Of a stretch of 64,000 nt of DNA, positions 52,116-61,249 are shown one piece after another. Numbering within the stretch: the first letter of the stretch is position 1; every line of letters begins with the position of its first letter. Under the pieces are notes generated by a model. That model was not told the origin of the DNA and did no database searches. It saw only the letters and a program-made list of their open reading frames with translations. A program made the translations under genes and the position numbers. This DNA is from Streptomyces sp. A0642 (GTDB lineage Bacteria > Actinomycetota > Actinomycetes > Streptomycetales > Streptomycetaceae), in the NCBI RefSeq assembly GCF_004795105.1, contig NZ_SSBL01000007.1:186001-250000 (forward strand). The letters are read 5' to 3'.

Positions 52116-52568
52116 GTGGCCGTCTTCCGGATCGAGCGCTTCACTCCTTTGCCCGCAGCCGAGTCCTGGCGTCGGGTGACGGACTGGGAACGGCATGCCG
52201 CGCATGTCCCCCTGACGACGATCACGGTGCCCACCGGCCTGCCGACGCGGGCGGGGACCGTGTTCGTGGCCCGCACGGGGATCGGCCCGCTCGCGTTCGA
52301 CGATCCGATGGAAGTGGTGCGGTGGTCGCCGCCGGCCGGCAGCCGGGCGGGCATGTGCCGGCTGGAGAAGCGCGGCCGCGTGGTGCGGGGCAGGGCGTCG
52401 ATCGACGTGTATCCCACCCATGCCGGCTCCCATGTGGTGTGGGTGGAGGAGCTCCGGGTGCCGCTGCTGCCGCGCTGGGGCGATCCGCTGGTCGCCGGCG
52501 CCGGCCGGCGGATCTTCGGCCGGGTGCTCGACTCCATGCTGGACCGGCCGGCGCAGCCGCACCCGTGA
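52116..52568 (+). CDS. SRPBCC (START-like) family protein
   Basis: A 150-residue single-domain protein of the SRPBCC/polyketide-cyclase-like fold, starting FRIERFTPLPAAESWRRVTD WERH and ending with the long C-terminal helix (GRRIFGRVLDSMLD). These domains bind hydrophobic ligands in a deep pocket. The GTG start at 52116 lies 52 bp after the DeoR stop on the same strand. A related, second SRPBCC gene follows at 52706. The function is unknown. Confidence 0.8.
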   Translation: MAVFRIERFTPLPAAESWRRVTDWERHAAHVPLTTITVPTGLPTRAGTVFVARTGIGPLAFDDPMEVVRWSPPAGSRAGMCRLEKRGRVVRGRASIDVYPTHAGSHVVWVEELRVPLLPRWGDPLVAGAGRRIFGRVLDSMLDRPAQPHP

Positions 52569-52705
52569 GAGCCGGCTCCCGAAAGGACACGCACCGCTCC
52601 ATGTGACGTTCCGTCACGAGGCGGCGCCTGCGGCGACATCCCACACTGCACGCCCGTTATGGTGTGCGCGAACCGTCCGCCGCCGATCGCACAGGAGGTG
52701 CGTTC

Positions 52706-53185
52706 ATGGCACGCCGACTCCGCTCCGTGGGCCTCGACTTCATCGAGTCCGCCCCCCTGCGCCTGGTCTTCGCCGCCGAGGTGTCGGCGCAGCCCGATGC
52801 CGTGTACCGCGCCCTGGCCGACGACGTCGAGGGCTGGCCCGACTGGTTCACCCAGGTGACGCTGGCGCGGCCGCTCGCCGGCGGCGCGGGCCGCGAGGTG
52901 CGGCTGCGGGGCGGAATCACGTTCCGGGAGACGCTCGTCGCCACCGAGCCCGGCGAGCGTTACGGCTACCGGATCGACGAGTCCAACGCACCCGGGCTGC
53001 ACGCCCTGTTGGAGGAATGGCGGCTGACTCCGGCCGGTACCGGCACGCGGGTGCAGTGGACCTTCGCGGCCGACGGTTCGCCGCTGTTCCTGTTCACGCT
53101 GCGGCGGGCGCGGGGAGCGGTGGGCAAGTCGTTCCGCGACGCCGTGCGCAATCTGGACCGGCGGCTCGCCACGGCTGCCACCTGA
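52706..53185 (+). CDS. SRPBCC family protein
   Basis: A 159-residue START-like domain protein: DFIESAPLRLVFAAEVSAQP, ALADDVEGWPDWFTQVTLAR, and a C-terminal helix (GKSFRDAVRNLDRRLAT). The ATG at 52706 has a perfect AGGAGGT 6 bases upstream, so the longer open frame is rejected. With the preceding gene it forms a tandem of two SRPBCC proteins of low mutual similarity. Ligand unknown. Confidence 0.85.
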   Translation: MARRLRSVGLDFIESAPLRLVFAAEVSAQPDAVYRALADDVEGWPDWFTQVTLARPLAGGAGREVRLRGGITFRETLVATEPGERYGYRIDESNAPGLHALLEEWRLTPAGTGTRVQWTFAADGSPLFLFTLRRARGAVGKSFRDAVRNLDRRLATAAT

Positions 53186-53277
53186 GGCCCGTGGCGCGCC
53201 GCGGCGGACTGGGCAGACCCGGGGACCGTGGCGGACCGATCGCACCTGAGGGCCGGAGCGTACCCGCGGCTGACCGC

Positions 53278-54429
53278 TCAGGCCGGGCCCGGCTCCAGGC
53301 CCGGCCAGTGACCGGTAGCCAGGAAGTGGTCGATCGTCCTGGTGTACGGGGCGATGTCCAGGCCCTGGCCGGCCAGCCAGGCGTCGGAGTAGTACTTGTC
53401 GAGGTAGCGGTCACCCGGATCGCAGATCAGGGTGACGATGCTGCCGGTGCGGCCCTGCGCGAGCATCTCGGCGACCAGCTTGAAGGCGCTCCACAGCCCG
53501 GTGCCGGTGGAGCCGCCCGCCTTGCGGCCGATGGAGCGCTCCAGGGCGCGTACGGCCGCGACGGTCGCGGCGTCCGGCACCTTCATCATCCGGTCGATCG
53601 CGCCAGGGACGAAGCTCGGCTCCATCCGCGGCCTGCCGATGCCCTCGATACGGGAGCCGCAGTCGCTCGTGGCAAGGGGGTCGTGATGCGTCCAGCCGTC
53701 GAAGAAACAGGAGTTCTCCGGGTCGGGCACGCAGATGCGGGTGTCGTGCTGCATGTAGTGCACGTACCGCGCGATGGTCGCCGACGTGCCGCCCGTGCCC
53801 GCTGTGGCGACGATCCAGGCCGGCTCGGGGTAACGCTCCATCCTGAGCTGCTGGTAGATGGACTCCGCGATGTTGTTGTTGCCCCGCCAGTCCGTGGCCC
53901 GCTCGGCGTACGTGAACTGGTCCATGTAGTGACCGCCGGTCTCCGCCGCGAGCCGGGCCGACTCCGCGTAGAGCGTGCGCGCGTCGTCGACGAAGTGGCC
54001 GCGCCCACCGTGGAATTCGATGAGCCGGCACTTCTCGGCGCTGGTGGTACGGGGCATCACGGCGATGAACGGGACGCCGATCAGCTTGGCGAAGTACGCC
54101 TCCGAAACGGCGGTCGAACCGCTCGACGCCTCGATCACGGGCTTGCCCGGGCGGATCCAGCCGTTGCAGAGCCCGTAGAGGAACAGCGACCGCGCCAGCC
54201 GGTGCTTGAGGCTGCCGGTGGGGTGCGTCGACTCGTCCTTGAGGTAGAGGTCGATGCCCCAGCTCTCGGGGAGCGGGAAGCGCAGCAGATGGGTGTCGGC
54301 GGAGCGGTTGGCGTCGGCCTGGACCTTGCGGACGGCCTCCTTGAGCCAGGCGCGGTAGGCCGGGTCGGTGCGGTCGATGTCGACGGTCTCCGCGGCGACG
54401 CCCTCATGCTTGTGCTCACTCGTGCCCAT
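53278..54429 (-). CDS. PLP-dependent cysteine synthase family protein
   Basis: A 383-residue fold-type II PLP enzyme of the cysteine synthase/cystathionine beta-synthase group. The PLP lysine is Lys75 in HPTGSLKHRLARSLF; the cofactor-phosphate loop TAGTGGTSATIARY is present, and EASSGSTAVSEAYFAKLIGV matches the substrate loop. Length exceeds CysK (~310) by an N-terminal extension. The ATG at 54429 has AGGAG 10 bases upstream; the longer frame is AT-richer and non-homologous. Probable cysteine or related amino acid metabolism; exact reaction not assigned. Confidence 0.88.
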   Translation of the reverse strand: MGTSEHKHEGVAAETVDIDRTDPAYRAWLKEAVRKVQADANRSADTHLLRFPLPESWGIDLYLKDESTHPTGSLKHRLARSLFLYGLCNGWIRPGKPVIEASSGSTAVSEAYFAKLIGVPFIAVMPRTTSAEKCRLIEFHGGRGHFVDDARTLYAESARLAAETGGHYMDQFTYAERATDWRGNNNIAESIYQQLRMERYPEPAWIVATAGTGGTSATIARYVHYMQHDTRICVPDPENSCFFDGWTHHDPLATSDCGSRIEGIGRPRMEPSFVPGAIDRMMKVPDAATVAAVRALERSIGRKAGGSTGTGLWSAFKLVAEMLAQGRTGSIVTLICDPGDRYLDKYYSDAWLAGQGLDIAPYTRTIDHFLATGHWPGLEPGPA

Positions 54430-54656
54430 CAGTGCGCTTCTCCTCGTACGACCGGTCTCGGCGAGCCCCACGATATGCCCCCTACCTGCACAAACATTCA
54501 CTTTGACAGGCCATAGCACTGCCTTGGCCCCCCAGGCGGGCGCCAACGGTCCGCCGCGTCGGAAATACCGCGTTGCGTCCCGTTTCCGCCCTGGTGCACA
54601 CGCCCCCGGGTGTGCACACTTCCTCTCAGGGGCGTGATGAAGGGGGCGAAGGGGCC

Positions 54657-54974
54657 GTGCACGAAGCGGAGTTCAGTGAGACAGGTGTGCGGATCGACCG
54701 GTGGGCGCGTTCGCTCACCCGGGCCGGGCAGGTCACCGTCAAGGACGGCCGGGTGGTCCTGCTCACCAGCTACGGCCGGGAGATCGACAGCGCGCCGGTG
54801 GGGACGGTGAGCGCGGGCAGACCGTGGTTCGCGGGCGCGGACGCCACGGTGGCGCGGGTCAACGGAACGCGGTACCGGCTGACGATGCCGCGGCAGCGCG
54901 GCAAACCCGAGGACGCCGCCCCTGCCCGGCGCTTCCTCGAAGCGGTGCAGCGGGCGGGAGGGCGGCGGGGCTGA
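54657..54974 (+). CDS. Small conserved hypothetical protein
   Basis: A 105-residue basic protein (VRIDRWARSLTRAGQVTVKD; VVLLTSYGREIDSAPVGTVS; GTRYRLTMPRQRGKPEDAAP) with an all-beta appearance and a C-terminal helix. The GTG at 54657 follows GAAGGGG. It is divergent from the PLP enzyme gene. I do not recognise a named family; G/C third-position bias supports coding. Confidence 0.65.
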   Translation: MHEAEFSETGVRIDRWARSLTRAGQVTVKDGRVVLLTSYGREIDSAPVGTVSAGRPWFAGADATVARVNGTRYRLTMPRQRGKPEDAAPARRFLEAVQRAGGRRG

Positions 54975-55196
54975 CCCGGCGGAGCACCAGGGACGGGCGG
55001 CGGGGCTGACGGAGCGGGACCGCGGGAACACCGCGAGTTGCGGACCCGTGGCCGCCGGGTGACATTGGAGACGCGTCACTCATGGTTCACCGGCGGTGAC
55101 AATGCGATCCAGGCCGCCGGCCCGGAATCAGCAGCCAGCCATCTGCTGGATCCGTTCCTTCGTCTTCTTCCGGACCTACTTCGGGGAGTCGCAGCC

Positions 55197-55718
55197 GTGA
55201 TCAGCGAGCCAAGCAGGCACTGCACGGTGGAGCTCCAGGCCCTGCCGTCGCGGATCGGTCAGGTCCGCAGAATCATCTCGGCGCAGTTGCGCTACTGGCA
55301 CCTCGATCCTCTGATCGACCAGGCAGCGCTCGGCGTCACAGAACTGCTGACCAATGTCCACCGGCATGCACAGCCGGACAAATCATGCACCGTCGAGGTC
55401 GAGTTGCTGCTCGACCGGCTCACGGTGTCCGTCCACGACCACGACCCCCGCTTGCCGACCGTGCGCCAGGCCGGTGACTCCAGTACGTCGGGGCGGGGCC
55501 TCGCACTGATCGCCGCGGTCAGTGAGAGCTGGGGTGTACGCCCCCGGGGCGGCGCGGGGAAGGTGGTCTGGTTCACCCTTCCCACCCCCTCCCCGTTGGC
55601 CCCGCAGCCACCGCAAGCGCTCTACGGGGCGACGACCGACGGTCCGTTCGAACTGAGCGGGCTGACGGCACCGGAAGGCGTGTCACCTTCGGTGGCGCGG
55701 TCGGTGGTCGTCGGCTGA
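55197..55718 (+). CDS. Anti-sigma-factor-type ATP-binding protein (RsbW-like)
   Basis: A 173-residue GHKL-fold protein lacking a kinase phospho-acceptor domain, as in the anti-sigma factor/serine kinase group. N-box ALGVTELLTNVHRHAQPDK, G1-type VSVHDHDPRLP and G2-type GRGLALIAAVSESWGV are clear. Such proteins bind sigma factors or anti-sigma antagonists; dozens of paralogues occur in Streptomyces. The GTG at 55197 has GGGGAG 8 bases upstream; the longer frame from 55038 lacks domain similarity. The ~35-residue Pro-rich tail is atypical. Cognate partner unknown. Confidence 0.85.
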   Translation: MISEPSRHCTVELQALPSRIGQVRRIISAQLRYWHLDPLIDQAALGVTELLTNVHRHAQPDKSCTVEVELLLDRLTVSVHDHDPRLPTVRQAGDSSTSGRGLALIAAVSESWGVRPRGGAGKVVWFTLPTPSPLAPQPPQALYGATTDGPFELSGLTAPEGVSPSVARSVVVG

Positions 55719-55765
55719 CGCGGCAGGAGTGGGGCGCCCCCGCGGAACGGGGCACCCGCAGGAGG

Positions 55766-55802
55766 AGTGGGGGCGCGCGCTCACGAGAGCGCGCGCCCCA
55801 CT
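55766..55802. terminator. Rho-independent-type terminator between the ATP-binding protein and FtsX-like genes
   Basis: GTGGGGGCGCGCGCTC, loop ACGA, GAGCGCGCGCCCCAC with one bulged G, followed by CTTCTTTT. It sits between convergent genes. Confidence 0.85.
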
Positions 55803-55819
55803 TCTTTTCGGGACAGCCG

Positions 55820-58390
55820 TCAGTCCGCGGCGACGGCGCGGAGCACGTCCAGCCGCGCCGCGCGCCGGGCCGGCCGGCGCCCCGCCAGCGCCCCCGCCGT
55901 GATGCCCACCAGGGCGACGACGAGCAGCCGGACCGGCGGAAGGGCGAAGGCGAACGCGGTGTCACCCGCCCCCTCGGACGCCTTGACCAGGACCCAGCCG
56001 AGGAAGCCGCCCAGCAGGAGGCCGCCGGCCGTGCCGAACGCGGCGACCAGGACGGACTCCCAGCGGACCATGGCCCGCAGCTGCTTCCTGGTCTGTCCGA
56101 CGGCCCGCAGCAGACCCAGCTCCCTGGTGCGTTCGTGGAGGGCCAGGGTGAGGGCGTTCGCGATGCCGAGCAGGGCGATCAGGACCGCCAGGGCCAGCAG
56201 CGCGTAGACCAGCGTGAGCATCATGTCGATGCCGCCGGCCGAGGACTGCGCGTACTCGCCGCGCGTCTGGACGTCCGGGTTCCCGTACGCGGCGGCGGTC
56301 TTCTCCACCGCGGCCTTGCCGTCCGCGGTGGACACCCCGTCCTTGAAGGCGACGGCGACCAGCGCGTCGGAGTCCTGGCCGCGGTGCGGCGCCCAGGCCT
56401 CCCGGGTGATGACGTAGTCCCCCGCCAGTTCCGGCTGTCCGTACACGGCCCGGACGGTGAAGGTGCGCTCCTTGCCGTCGGTGAAGGTGAGCCGTGCGGT
56501 GGAGCCGGTGTGCAGTCCTCGCTTCCCCGCCTCCGTGTCGGAGACGGCGATGCCGTTGGCGCCCAGTGCCTTCATGGACCCGTCGACCTTGCCGAGATCG
56601 AGGACCGCGGACAGGGCTGCCGGGTCGGTGACGGTGAGTGCGCGTCCGGAGCCGTCGACCTCCGCGACGCCCTTACCCAGGCCGACGGCGGCGGCCACCT
56701 CCGGCAGCCGGCCGACGGCCGGCGCGAGGCGGGGGCTGAGTCCGCTGCCGCCGGCGCCGAACGCGGGGGCGCTGACGGCCACGTCGCCGGCGAACGAACG
56801 GTCGACGGTCTGATCCATCGTGGCCTTCAGCGAGGCGCCGAAGACCGTGAAGAGCGAGACCACCGCCACGCCGATCATCAGGGCGGTCGCGGTCGACGCG
56901 GTCCGTTTCGGGCTGCGCAGCGCGTTGCGCCGGGCGAGGTGGCCGGTGGCGCCGCGCAGCCGGCCGAGCGGGGCCCCGAGAATCCGTACCGCACAGGAGG
57001 CGGCGACCGGGCCGAGTACCACGAAGGCGGTGAGCGCCAGCACCGCGCCGACGGCCGACAGCCAGACGGACGGGTCGGCCAGGACGCCGGTCAGGATGAC
57101 CCCGACCGCGGCGAGCAGCAGCGCGAGGCCGGTGACGGTACGGGCCCGGGAGGCGCCCGAATCGTCGACGGCGGTCTCGCGCAGGGCGGCGAGGGGGGCG
57201 GTCCGTCCGGCGTGGACGGCGGGTACGAGGGCGGAGCCGGCGCAGACGACGACACCGACGGCGAGCGGCAGCAGCATGGACACGCCGCTGACGACGAGGG
57301 AGCCGTCGGGGAACGGGAACCCGATCGCGGGGAAGAGCGCCTGGAGTCCGGCGGCGATCCCGATGCCCGCGCCCAGACCGGCGGCGGAGGCGATCACACC
57401 GACCACGGCCGCCTCGGTGAGTGTCGCTCCGAGGATCTGCCGGCGGGACGCGCCGAGGGCCCGCAGCAGGGCGTTCTCCCGGGTGCGCTGGGCGACGACG
57501 ATGGCGAAGGTGTTGTGGATGGAGAACGTGGCGACCAGCAGCACGATGCCGGAGAACACCAGCAGCAGCGTGGTGAACAGGCCGAGGAAGGCGCCCGAGA
57601 TCATGTCCTGGTTCTCGGCGGCCGAGGCCTGTCCGGCGATGGCCTCGGTGCCCGGGGGCAGCACAGGCCGCAGCGCGTCGACGAGTTCGTGCTGGCTGGT
57701 GCCGGGGCCGGCCCTCACCTGGATGCCCGACGCCTGGCCGGGCTTCGGTGTGAGGTGCTTCTCGGCGTCGGCCAGTGTCATTCCTGTGTACGTCACCTGC
57801 GCCATGCCGTCCTCGCCGCCGAAGGTGGCCAGGCCGACGACGGTCACGCGGACCGGGTCGGGCGTCCGCAGGACGGTCGTGTCGCCGATCTCCAGGCCGC
57901 CCTTCTCGGCGGTGCCGCGGTTGACGACGACTTCGCCGGGCGCGGACGGGGCGCGTCCCTCGGCCAGCCGGTAGGGGTTGAGCTGCGGGTCGTCGATCCA
58001 GTTGCCGGCGAGGGTGGGCGGCCCCTGGCCGCCGATGGGCCTGCCGTCGGCGCCGAGCAGCTGGCCGGCGCCCTGGATGTCGGGGGCGGCGGCCGCGACC
58101 TGGGGCAGTTGCCGGATGCGCTGCGCGAGACCGGCGCTCACGGGCTGCCGGGTGCCCTCCGACTCGCCGGACACGGTGACCACGTGGGTGCTGCGGACCA
58201 CGGCGTCGGTGCCGCTCACCGCGTTGCCGAACATCGTGTCGAAGCTCGCGCGCAGGGTGTCCCCCATCACGAGCGTGCCGGTGAGGAAGGCGACGCCGAG
58301 CAGGACGGCGGTCAGCGTGCCGACGAAGCGCCGCCGGTGGGTGCGGAGCGAGGAGAGGCCGATGCGCACGGAGGTGCGGGTGGTGGTCAT
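55820..58390 (-). CDS. ABC transporter permease, FtsX/MacB type
   Basis: An 856-residue permease with an N-terminal TM helix (FVGTLTAVLLGVAFLTGTLV), an extracytoplasmic MacB_PCD domain (about 50-240), an FtsX domain with three TM helices (about 265-390), a second TM/PCD cassette, and a final FtsX domain (about 730-850; LALHERTRELGLLRAVGQTR). This is the duplicated form common in actinobacteria. It overlaps the ATPase gene by 4 bases. MacB-type transporters move lipoproteins, peptides or drugs by mechanotransmission; the substrate is unknown. Confidence 0.92.
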   Translation of the reverse strand: MTTTRTSVRIGLSSLRTHRRRFVGTLTAVLLGVAFLTGTLVMGDTLRASFDTMFGNAVSGTDAVVRSTHVVTVSGESEGTRQPVSAGLAQRIRQLPQVAAAAPDIQGAGQLLGADGRPIGGQGPPTLAGNWIDDPQLNPYRLAEGRAPSAPGEVVVNRGTAEKGGLEIGDTTVLRTPDPVRVTVVGLATFGGEDGMAQVTYTGMTLADAEKHLTPKPGQASGIQVRAGPGTSQHELVDALRPVLPPGTEAIAGQASAAENQDMISGAFLGLFTTLLLVFSGIVLLVATFSIHNTFAIVVAQRTRENALLRALGASRRQILGATLTEAAVVGVIASAAGLGAGIGIAAGLQALFPAIGFPFPDGSLVVSGVSMLLPLAVGVVVCAGSALVPAVHAGRTAPLAALRETAVDDSGASRARTVTGLALLLAAVGVILTGVLADPSVWLSAVGAVLALTAFVVLGPVAASCAVRILGAPLGRLRGATGHLARRNALRSPKRTASTATALMIGVAVVSLFTVFGASLKATMDQTVDRSFAGDVAVSAPAFGAGGSGLSPRLAPAVGRLPEVAAAVGLGKGVAEVDGSGRALTVTDPAALSAVLDLGKVDGSMKALGANGIAVSDTEAGKRGLHTGSTARLTFTDGKERTFTVRAVYGQPELAGDYVITREAWAPHRGQDSDALVAVAFKDGVSTADGKAAVEKTAAAYGNPDVQTRGEYAQSSAGGIDMMLTLVYALLALAVLIALLGIANALTLALHERTRELGLLRAVGQTRKQLRAMVRWESVLVAAFGTAGGLLLGGFLGWVLVKASEGAGDTAFAFALPPVRLLVVALVGITAGALAGRRPARRAARLDVLRAVAAD

Positions 58391-59163
58391 GGTGTCCCCG
58401 GGGTATTCGGTGCGGGATCGAACGCCTTGAGGCGGTCGAGTACGCGCTCCGCCGTGGGGGCGGGCATCCTGTCGACGAGCCTGCCGTCGGCGAGGAAGAC
58501 GACTTCGTCGGCGTGCGCGGCGGCGACCGGGTCATGGGTGACCATGACGACGGTGCGGCCGGTCTGCCGGACCGTGCGGCCGAGCAGCCGCAGCACTTCC
58601 TGACCGGCGCGCGAGTCGAGGTTGCCGGTGGGTTCGTCCGCGAAGACGACGTCGGGATCGCCCGCGAAGGCCCGGGCGACGGCGACGCGCTGCTGCTGGC
58701 CGCCGGAGAGTTCGCCGGGCCGGTGGCGCAGCCGGTCGCGCAGCCCCACGGCGTCGATGAGCGCGTCCAGCCGGGCCCGGTCGGGGCGCTCCCCGGCCAG
58801 GTCCAGGGGGAGCGTGATGTTCTCGGCGACGGTGAGCGTCGGCAGCAGGTTGAAGGCCTGGAAGACGAACCCGACGCGGCGCCGGCGCAGCAGTGTGAGC
58901 CCGCGGTCGTCGAGGGTGCCGAGTTCCGTGTCGCCGATGAAGGCGGTGCCGGAGGTGAGGATGTCGAGTCCGGCGGCGCAGTGCATCAGCGTGGACTTGC
59001 CGGAGCCCGAGGGCCCCATGATCGCGGTGAAACGGCCGGCCGGGAAGCCGACGCTCACCCCGTCCAGGGCCCTCACCTCGGTGTCGCCCGTGCCGTAGAC
59101 CTTCACGGCGTCGACGACGCGGGCGGCGGTCGTGGTGCCGGTGGCGGGGGCGGTGGTGGTCAT
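58387..59163 (-). CDS. ABC transporter ATP-binding protein, LolD/MacB type
   Basis: A 258-residue ATPase partner of the FtsX-type permease. Walker A GPSGSGKST, Q-loop FVFQAFNLLPTLTV, signature LSGGQQQRVAVARA, Walker B VVFADEPTGNLD and H-loop VTHDP are intact. The ATG at 59163 overlaps the SHOCT gene (ATGA) and the stop overlaps the permease gene, so all three are translationally coupled. Confidence 0.95.
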   Translation of the reverse strand: MTTTAPATGTTTAARVVDAVKVYGTGDTEVRALDGVSVGFPAGRFTAIMGPSGSGKSTLMHCAAGLDILTSGTAFIGDTELGTLDDRGLTLLRRRRVGFVFQAFNLLPTLTVAENITLPLDLAGERPDRARLDALIDAVGLRDRLRHRPGELSGGQQQRVAVARAFAGDPDVVFADEPTGNLDSRAGQEVLRLLGRTVRQTGRTVVMVTHDPVAAAHADEVVFLADGRLVDRMPAPTAERVLDRLKAFDPAPNTPGTP

Positions 59164-59450
59164 GCCGCACCGCCCGGGCCGTGGGTGCCGAACTGCTCGT
59201 CGAGGACGGAGAGGCGGCGCCAGTACTCGTCCTCGTCGATCTCCCCGGCGGCGAAGCGCCGTCCGAGCAGGGTGATCGGTGAGGGTTCGGCGGGACCGCT
59301 GCGTTCCGCGCGGACCTGCCAGGGGCCGCGCCTGCCGCGCCCCACGGTGCGGCGCAGGACGGTGACGACGGTGATGACGACGGCCGCCCAGACGAGCGGG
59401 AAGAGGAGGACCCACGGTCCGGGTCCGCCGTCGAAGGCCAGGGTGTTCAT
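59160..59450 (-). CDS. SHOCT domain membrane protein
   Basis: A 96-residue protein with one N-terminal TM helix (WVLLFPLVWAAVVITVVTVL) and a C-terminal SHOCT motif (LLGRRFAAGEIDEDEYWRRL). SHOCT domains are short oligomerisation or regulatory helices often encoded with transporters. It is the first gene of the ABC operon and divergent from the TetR gene. Confidence 0.85.
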   Translation of the reverse strand: MNTLAFDGGPGPWVLLFPLVWAAVVITVVTVLRRTVGRGRRGPWQVRAERSGPAEPSPITLLGRRFAAGEIDEDEYWRRLSVLDEQFGTHGPGGAA

Positions 59451-59627
59451 CTCGGTCAGCTCCTCGGTTCACGGTGCGGATGCACGCTTTTCCGTCACCA
59501 CCGAGACTGGCCCCGCAGGGGGGTGCGCGTCGTCGTACGGCCAGCGGCCGTGCGCGTACCCCGCGGGGAGTAGACGGCCGGCCCGCGGCTGCTCCCGCCG
59601 GCCGGTGGCAGCGCCCTGGAGCCTGTA

Positions 59628-59648
59628 CCTACTGGTATGTACAGTAGG
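59628..59648. promoter_or_regulatory. TetR operator overlapping the leader of the TetR gene
   Basis: CCTACTG, 7-base spacer, CAGTAGG is a perfect inverted repeat that ends 3 bases before the TetR ATG (59652) and lies in the divergent gap to the SHOCT/ABC operon. The position suits autorepression; the palindrome also contains the right arm of the ribosome binding site. Confidence 0.7.
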
Positions 59649-59651
59649 ACC

Positions 59652-60221
59652 ATGACCACGTCCGACCGTCTGATCGAAGCCACCCGGGAACTGCTGTGGG
59701 AGCGCGGCTATGTGGGCACCAGCCCCAAGGCCATCCAGCAGCAGGCGGGTGCGGGCCAGGGCAGCATGTACCACCACTTCGCCGGGAAACCGGATCTCGC
59801 GCTGGCGGCCATCCGGCGCACGGCCGAGGAGTTGCGCGGGGCCGCGGGCCAGGCGCTGGACGGGCCGGGTTCGGCCTACGAGCGCATCGCGGGCTATCTG
59901 CTGCGCGAGCGCGAGGTCCTGCGCGGCTGCCCGGTGGGGCGGCTGACGATGGATCCGGACGTCATCGCGAGCGACGAGCTGCGCGCCCCCGTGGACGAGA
60001 CGATCGCCTGGCTCCGCGACCGGCTCGCCTCGATCGTCCAGGAAGGCCTGGACCGCGGAGAGTTCGATCGTCCGCTGGTGCCCGCGGACATCGCGGCCTC
60101 GGTCGTCGCGACGGTGCAGGGCGGTTATGTGCTGGCCCGCGCCTCCGGTTCGACGGACGCCTTCGACGCGGCCGTGCGCGGCCTGCTGGCGCTGCTCGCC
60201 CCCCGCACGGACACCGCCTGA
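59652..60221 (+). CDS. TetR-family repressor, LmrA/YxaF type
   Basis: A 189-residue TetR regulator. HTH region RLIEATRELLWERGYVGTSP KAIQQQ followed by GAGQGSMYHHFAGKPDLALA; the C-terminal ligand domain is of the LmrA/YxaF kind (RGCPVGRLTMDPDVIASDEL). The ATG at 59652 was chosen over 59637, which lies inside the operator. It probably controls itself and one or both neighbours: the divergent SHOCT/ABC operon and the downstream cupin/DUF4865 genes. Confidence 0.9.
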   Translation: MTTSDRLIEATRELLWERGYVGTSPKAIQQQAGAGQGSMYHHFAGKPDLALAAIRRTAEELRGAAGQALDGPGSAYERIAGYLLREREVLRGCPVGRLTMDPDVIASDELRAPVDETIAWLRDRLASIVQEGLDRGEFDRPLVPADIAASVVATVQGGYVLARASGSTDAFDAAVRGLLALLAPRTDTA

Positions 60222-60262
60222 CCACCCGTCCTACCTCATCCACTCGCAGGAGCGACTCGCGC

Positions 60263-60657
60263 ATGCGCATCTCCAGGACCCGGCCCGGGACCCGGCCCGG
60301 AGCAGCCGGGTACTTCAACGGGGCTCTCTGGATCCACGAGGTCGCGGTCCCGGCGTCGCCTTCCCGGCTGAGGCTGTGCAGCGTGCACTTCGCGCCGGGC
60401 GGCCACACCGGCCCGGAACACCCGCCCGCACGGCCAGGTCCTCCATGCCACCGAGGGCGAAGACCAGGTGCAGCACAGGGGCGGGCCGGTGGAAACGATC
60501 CGGGCGGGCGACACCGTGTGGATCGAGCCGGACGAGCGGCGCCGGCGCGGCGCCGCGCACGTTCATGACCCGTCTCGCCGCTGCCGAGACAGCGGAGGAC
60601 GGCAGCACCATCCACGGGCACGGCGAGGCCCGCGTTCCCCGGTACCCGGAAGCCTGA
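60263..60657 (+). pseudogene. Cupin-domain gene broken by two frameshifts
   Basis: Three reading frames carry successive parts of one cupin protein of about 130 residues: GTRPGAAGYFNGALWIHEVA and SVHFAPGGHTG in frame one; HGQVLHATEG and VETIRAGDTVWIEPDERRRR in frame two (shift near 60410-60430); RTFMTRLAAAETAEDGSTIH to the TGA at 60657 in frame three (shift near 60545-60560). The ATG at 60263 still has GGAG upstream. Conserved His in the metal site is altered or lost. The gene lies between TetR and DUF4865, its usual kind of neighbourhood in Streptomyces (recalled). Confidence 0.8.
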
Positions 60658-60667
60658 GGAGGTCCCG

Positions 60668-61249
60668 ATGCATGTGATGCAGTACGAGATCGGCCTGCCC
60701 GCCGATTACGACATGGGCGTCATCCGCGACCGGGTGGCGACCCGGGGCCACCTCATGGACGCCTTCCCGGGGCTCGGGGTCAAGGCGTACCTGATGCGGG
60801 AGCGCGGCGAGGACTCGCCGGTCAACCAGTACGCGCCGCTCTACCTCTGGACCGCGCCCGAGGGCATGAACGCCTTCCTGTGGGGACCCGGATTCCAGGG
60901 CATCGTGCGGGACTTCGGCCGCCCCGAGGTCCAGCACTGGACCGGCCTGTCGTACCAGGAGGGCCCCTCATCGGCCGCTCCCCCGCTCTCCGCCACCCGC
61001 CTCCGCTCCCCCGTACCGTCCTCGACCGCACCGGCGGACGCGGTGGCCGCCGCACTGGAGGAGAGCCGGCGGCTCGCGAAGGCGCCCGGTGCGGTCGCCA
61101 CGGCGCTGGCCGCCGACCCCCGGCACTGGGAGCTGCTCCACTTCACGCTCTGGGACCACCGCGGCCCGCGTGAGGCGGGCGAGCGTTACGAGGTGCTCCA
61201 CCTCAGCCGGCCGGAGCGCGCACGGCTCCGGGAAGGGCGCCACTGGTAG
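60668..61249 (+). CDS. DUF4865 family protein
   Basis: A 193-residue protein recognised as DUF4865 (MQYEIGLPADYDMGVIRDRV; GLGVKAYLMRERG; QYAPLYLWTAPEGMNAFLWG; VQHWTGLSY). Its dimeric ferredoxin-like look recalls small monooxygenase-type folds; the function is unknown. The ATG at 60668 follows GAGGAGG. It starts 10 bp after the cupin pseudogene and probably formed an operon with it, under the TetR repressor. Confidence 0.88.
   Translation: MHVMQYEIGLPADYDMGVIRDRVATRGHLMDAFPGLGVKAYLMRERGEDSPVNQYAPLYLWTAPEGMNAFLWGPGFQGIVRDFGRPEVQHWTGLSYQEGPSSAAPPLSATRLRSPVPSSTAPADAVAAALEESRRLAKAPGAVATALAADPRHWELLHFTLWDHRGPREAGERYEVLHLSRPERARLREGRHW

Noticed and set aside
56135..58603. An 822-codon plus-strand frame opposite the FtsX-type permease
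   Set aside because: Antisense shadow: Gly/Asp/Arg/Gln-rich low-complexity product, no start signal, and the opposite strand has TM helices and FtsX domains.
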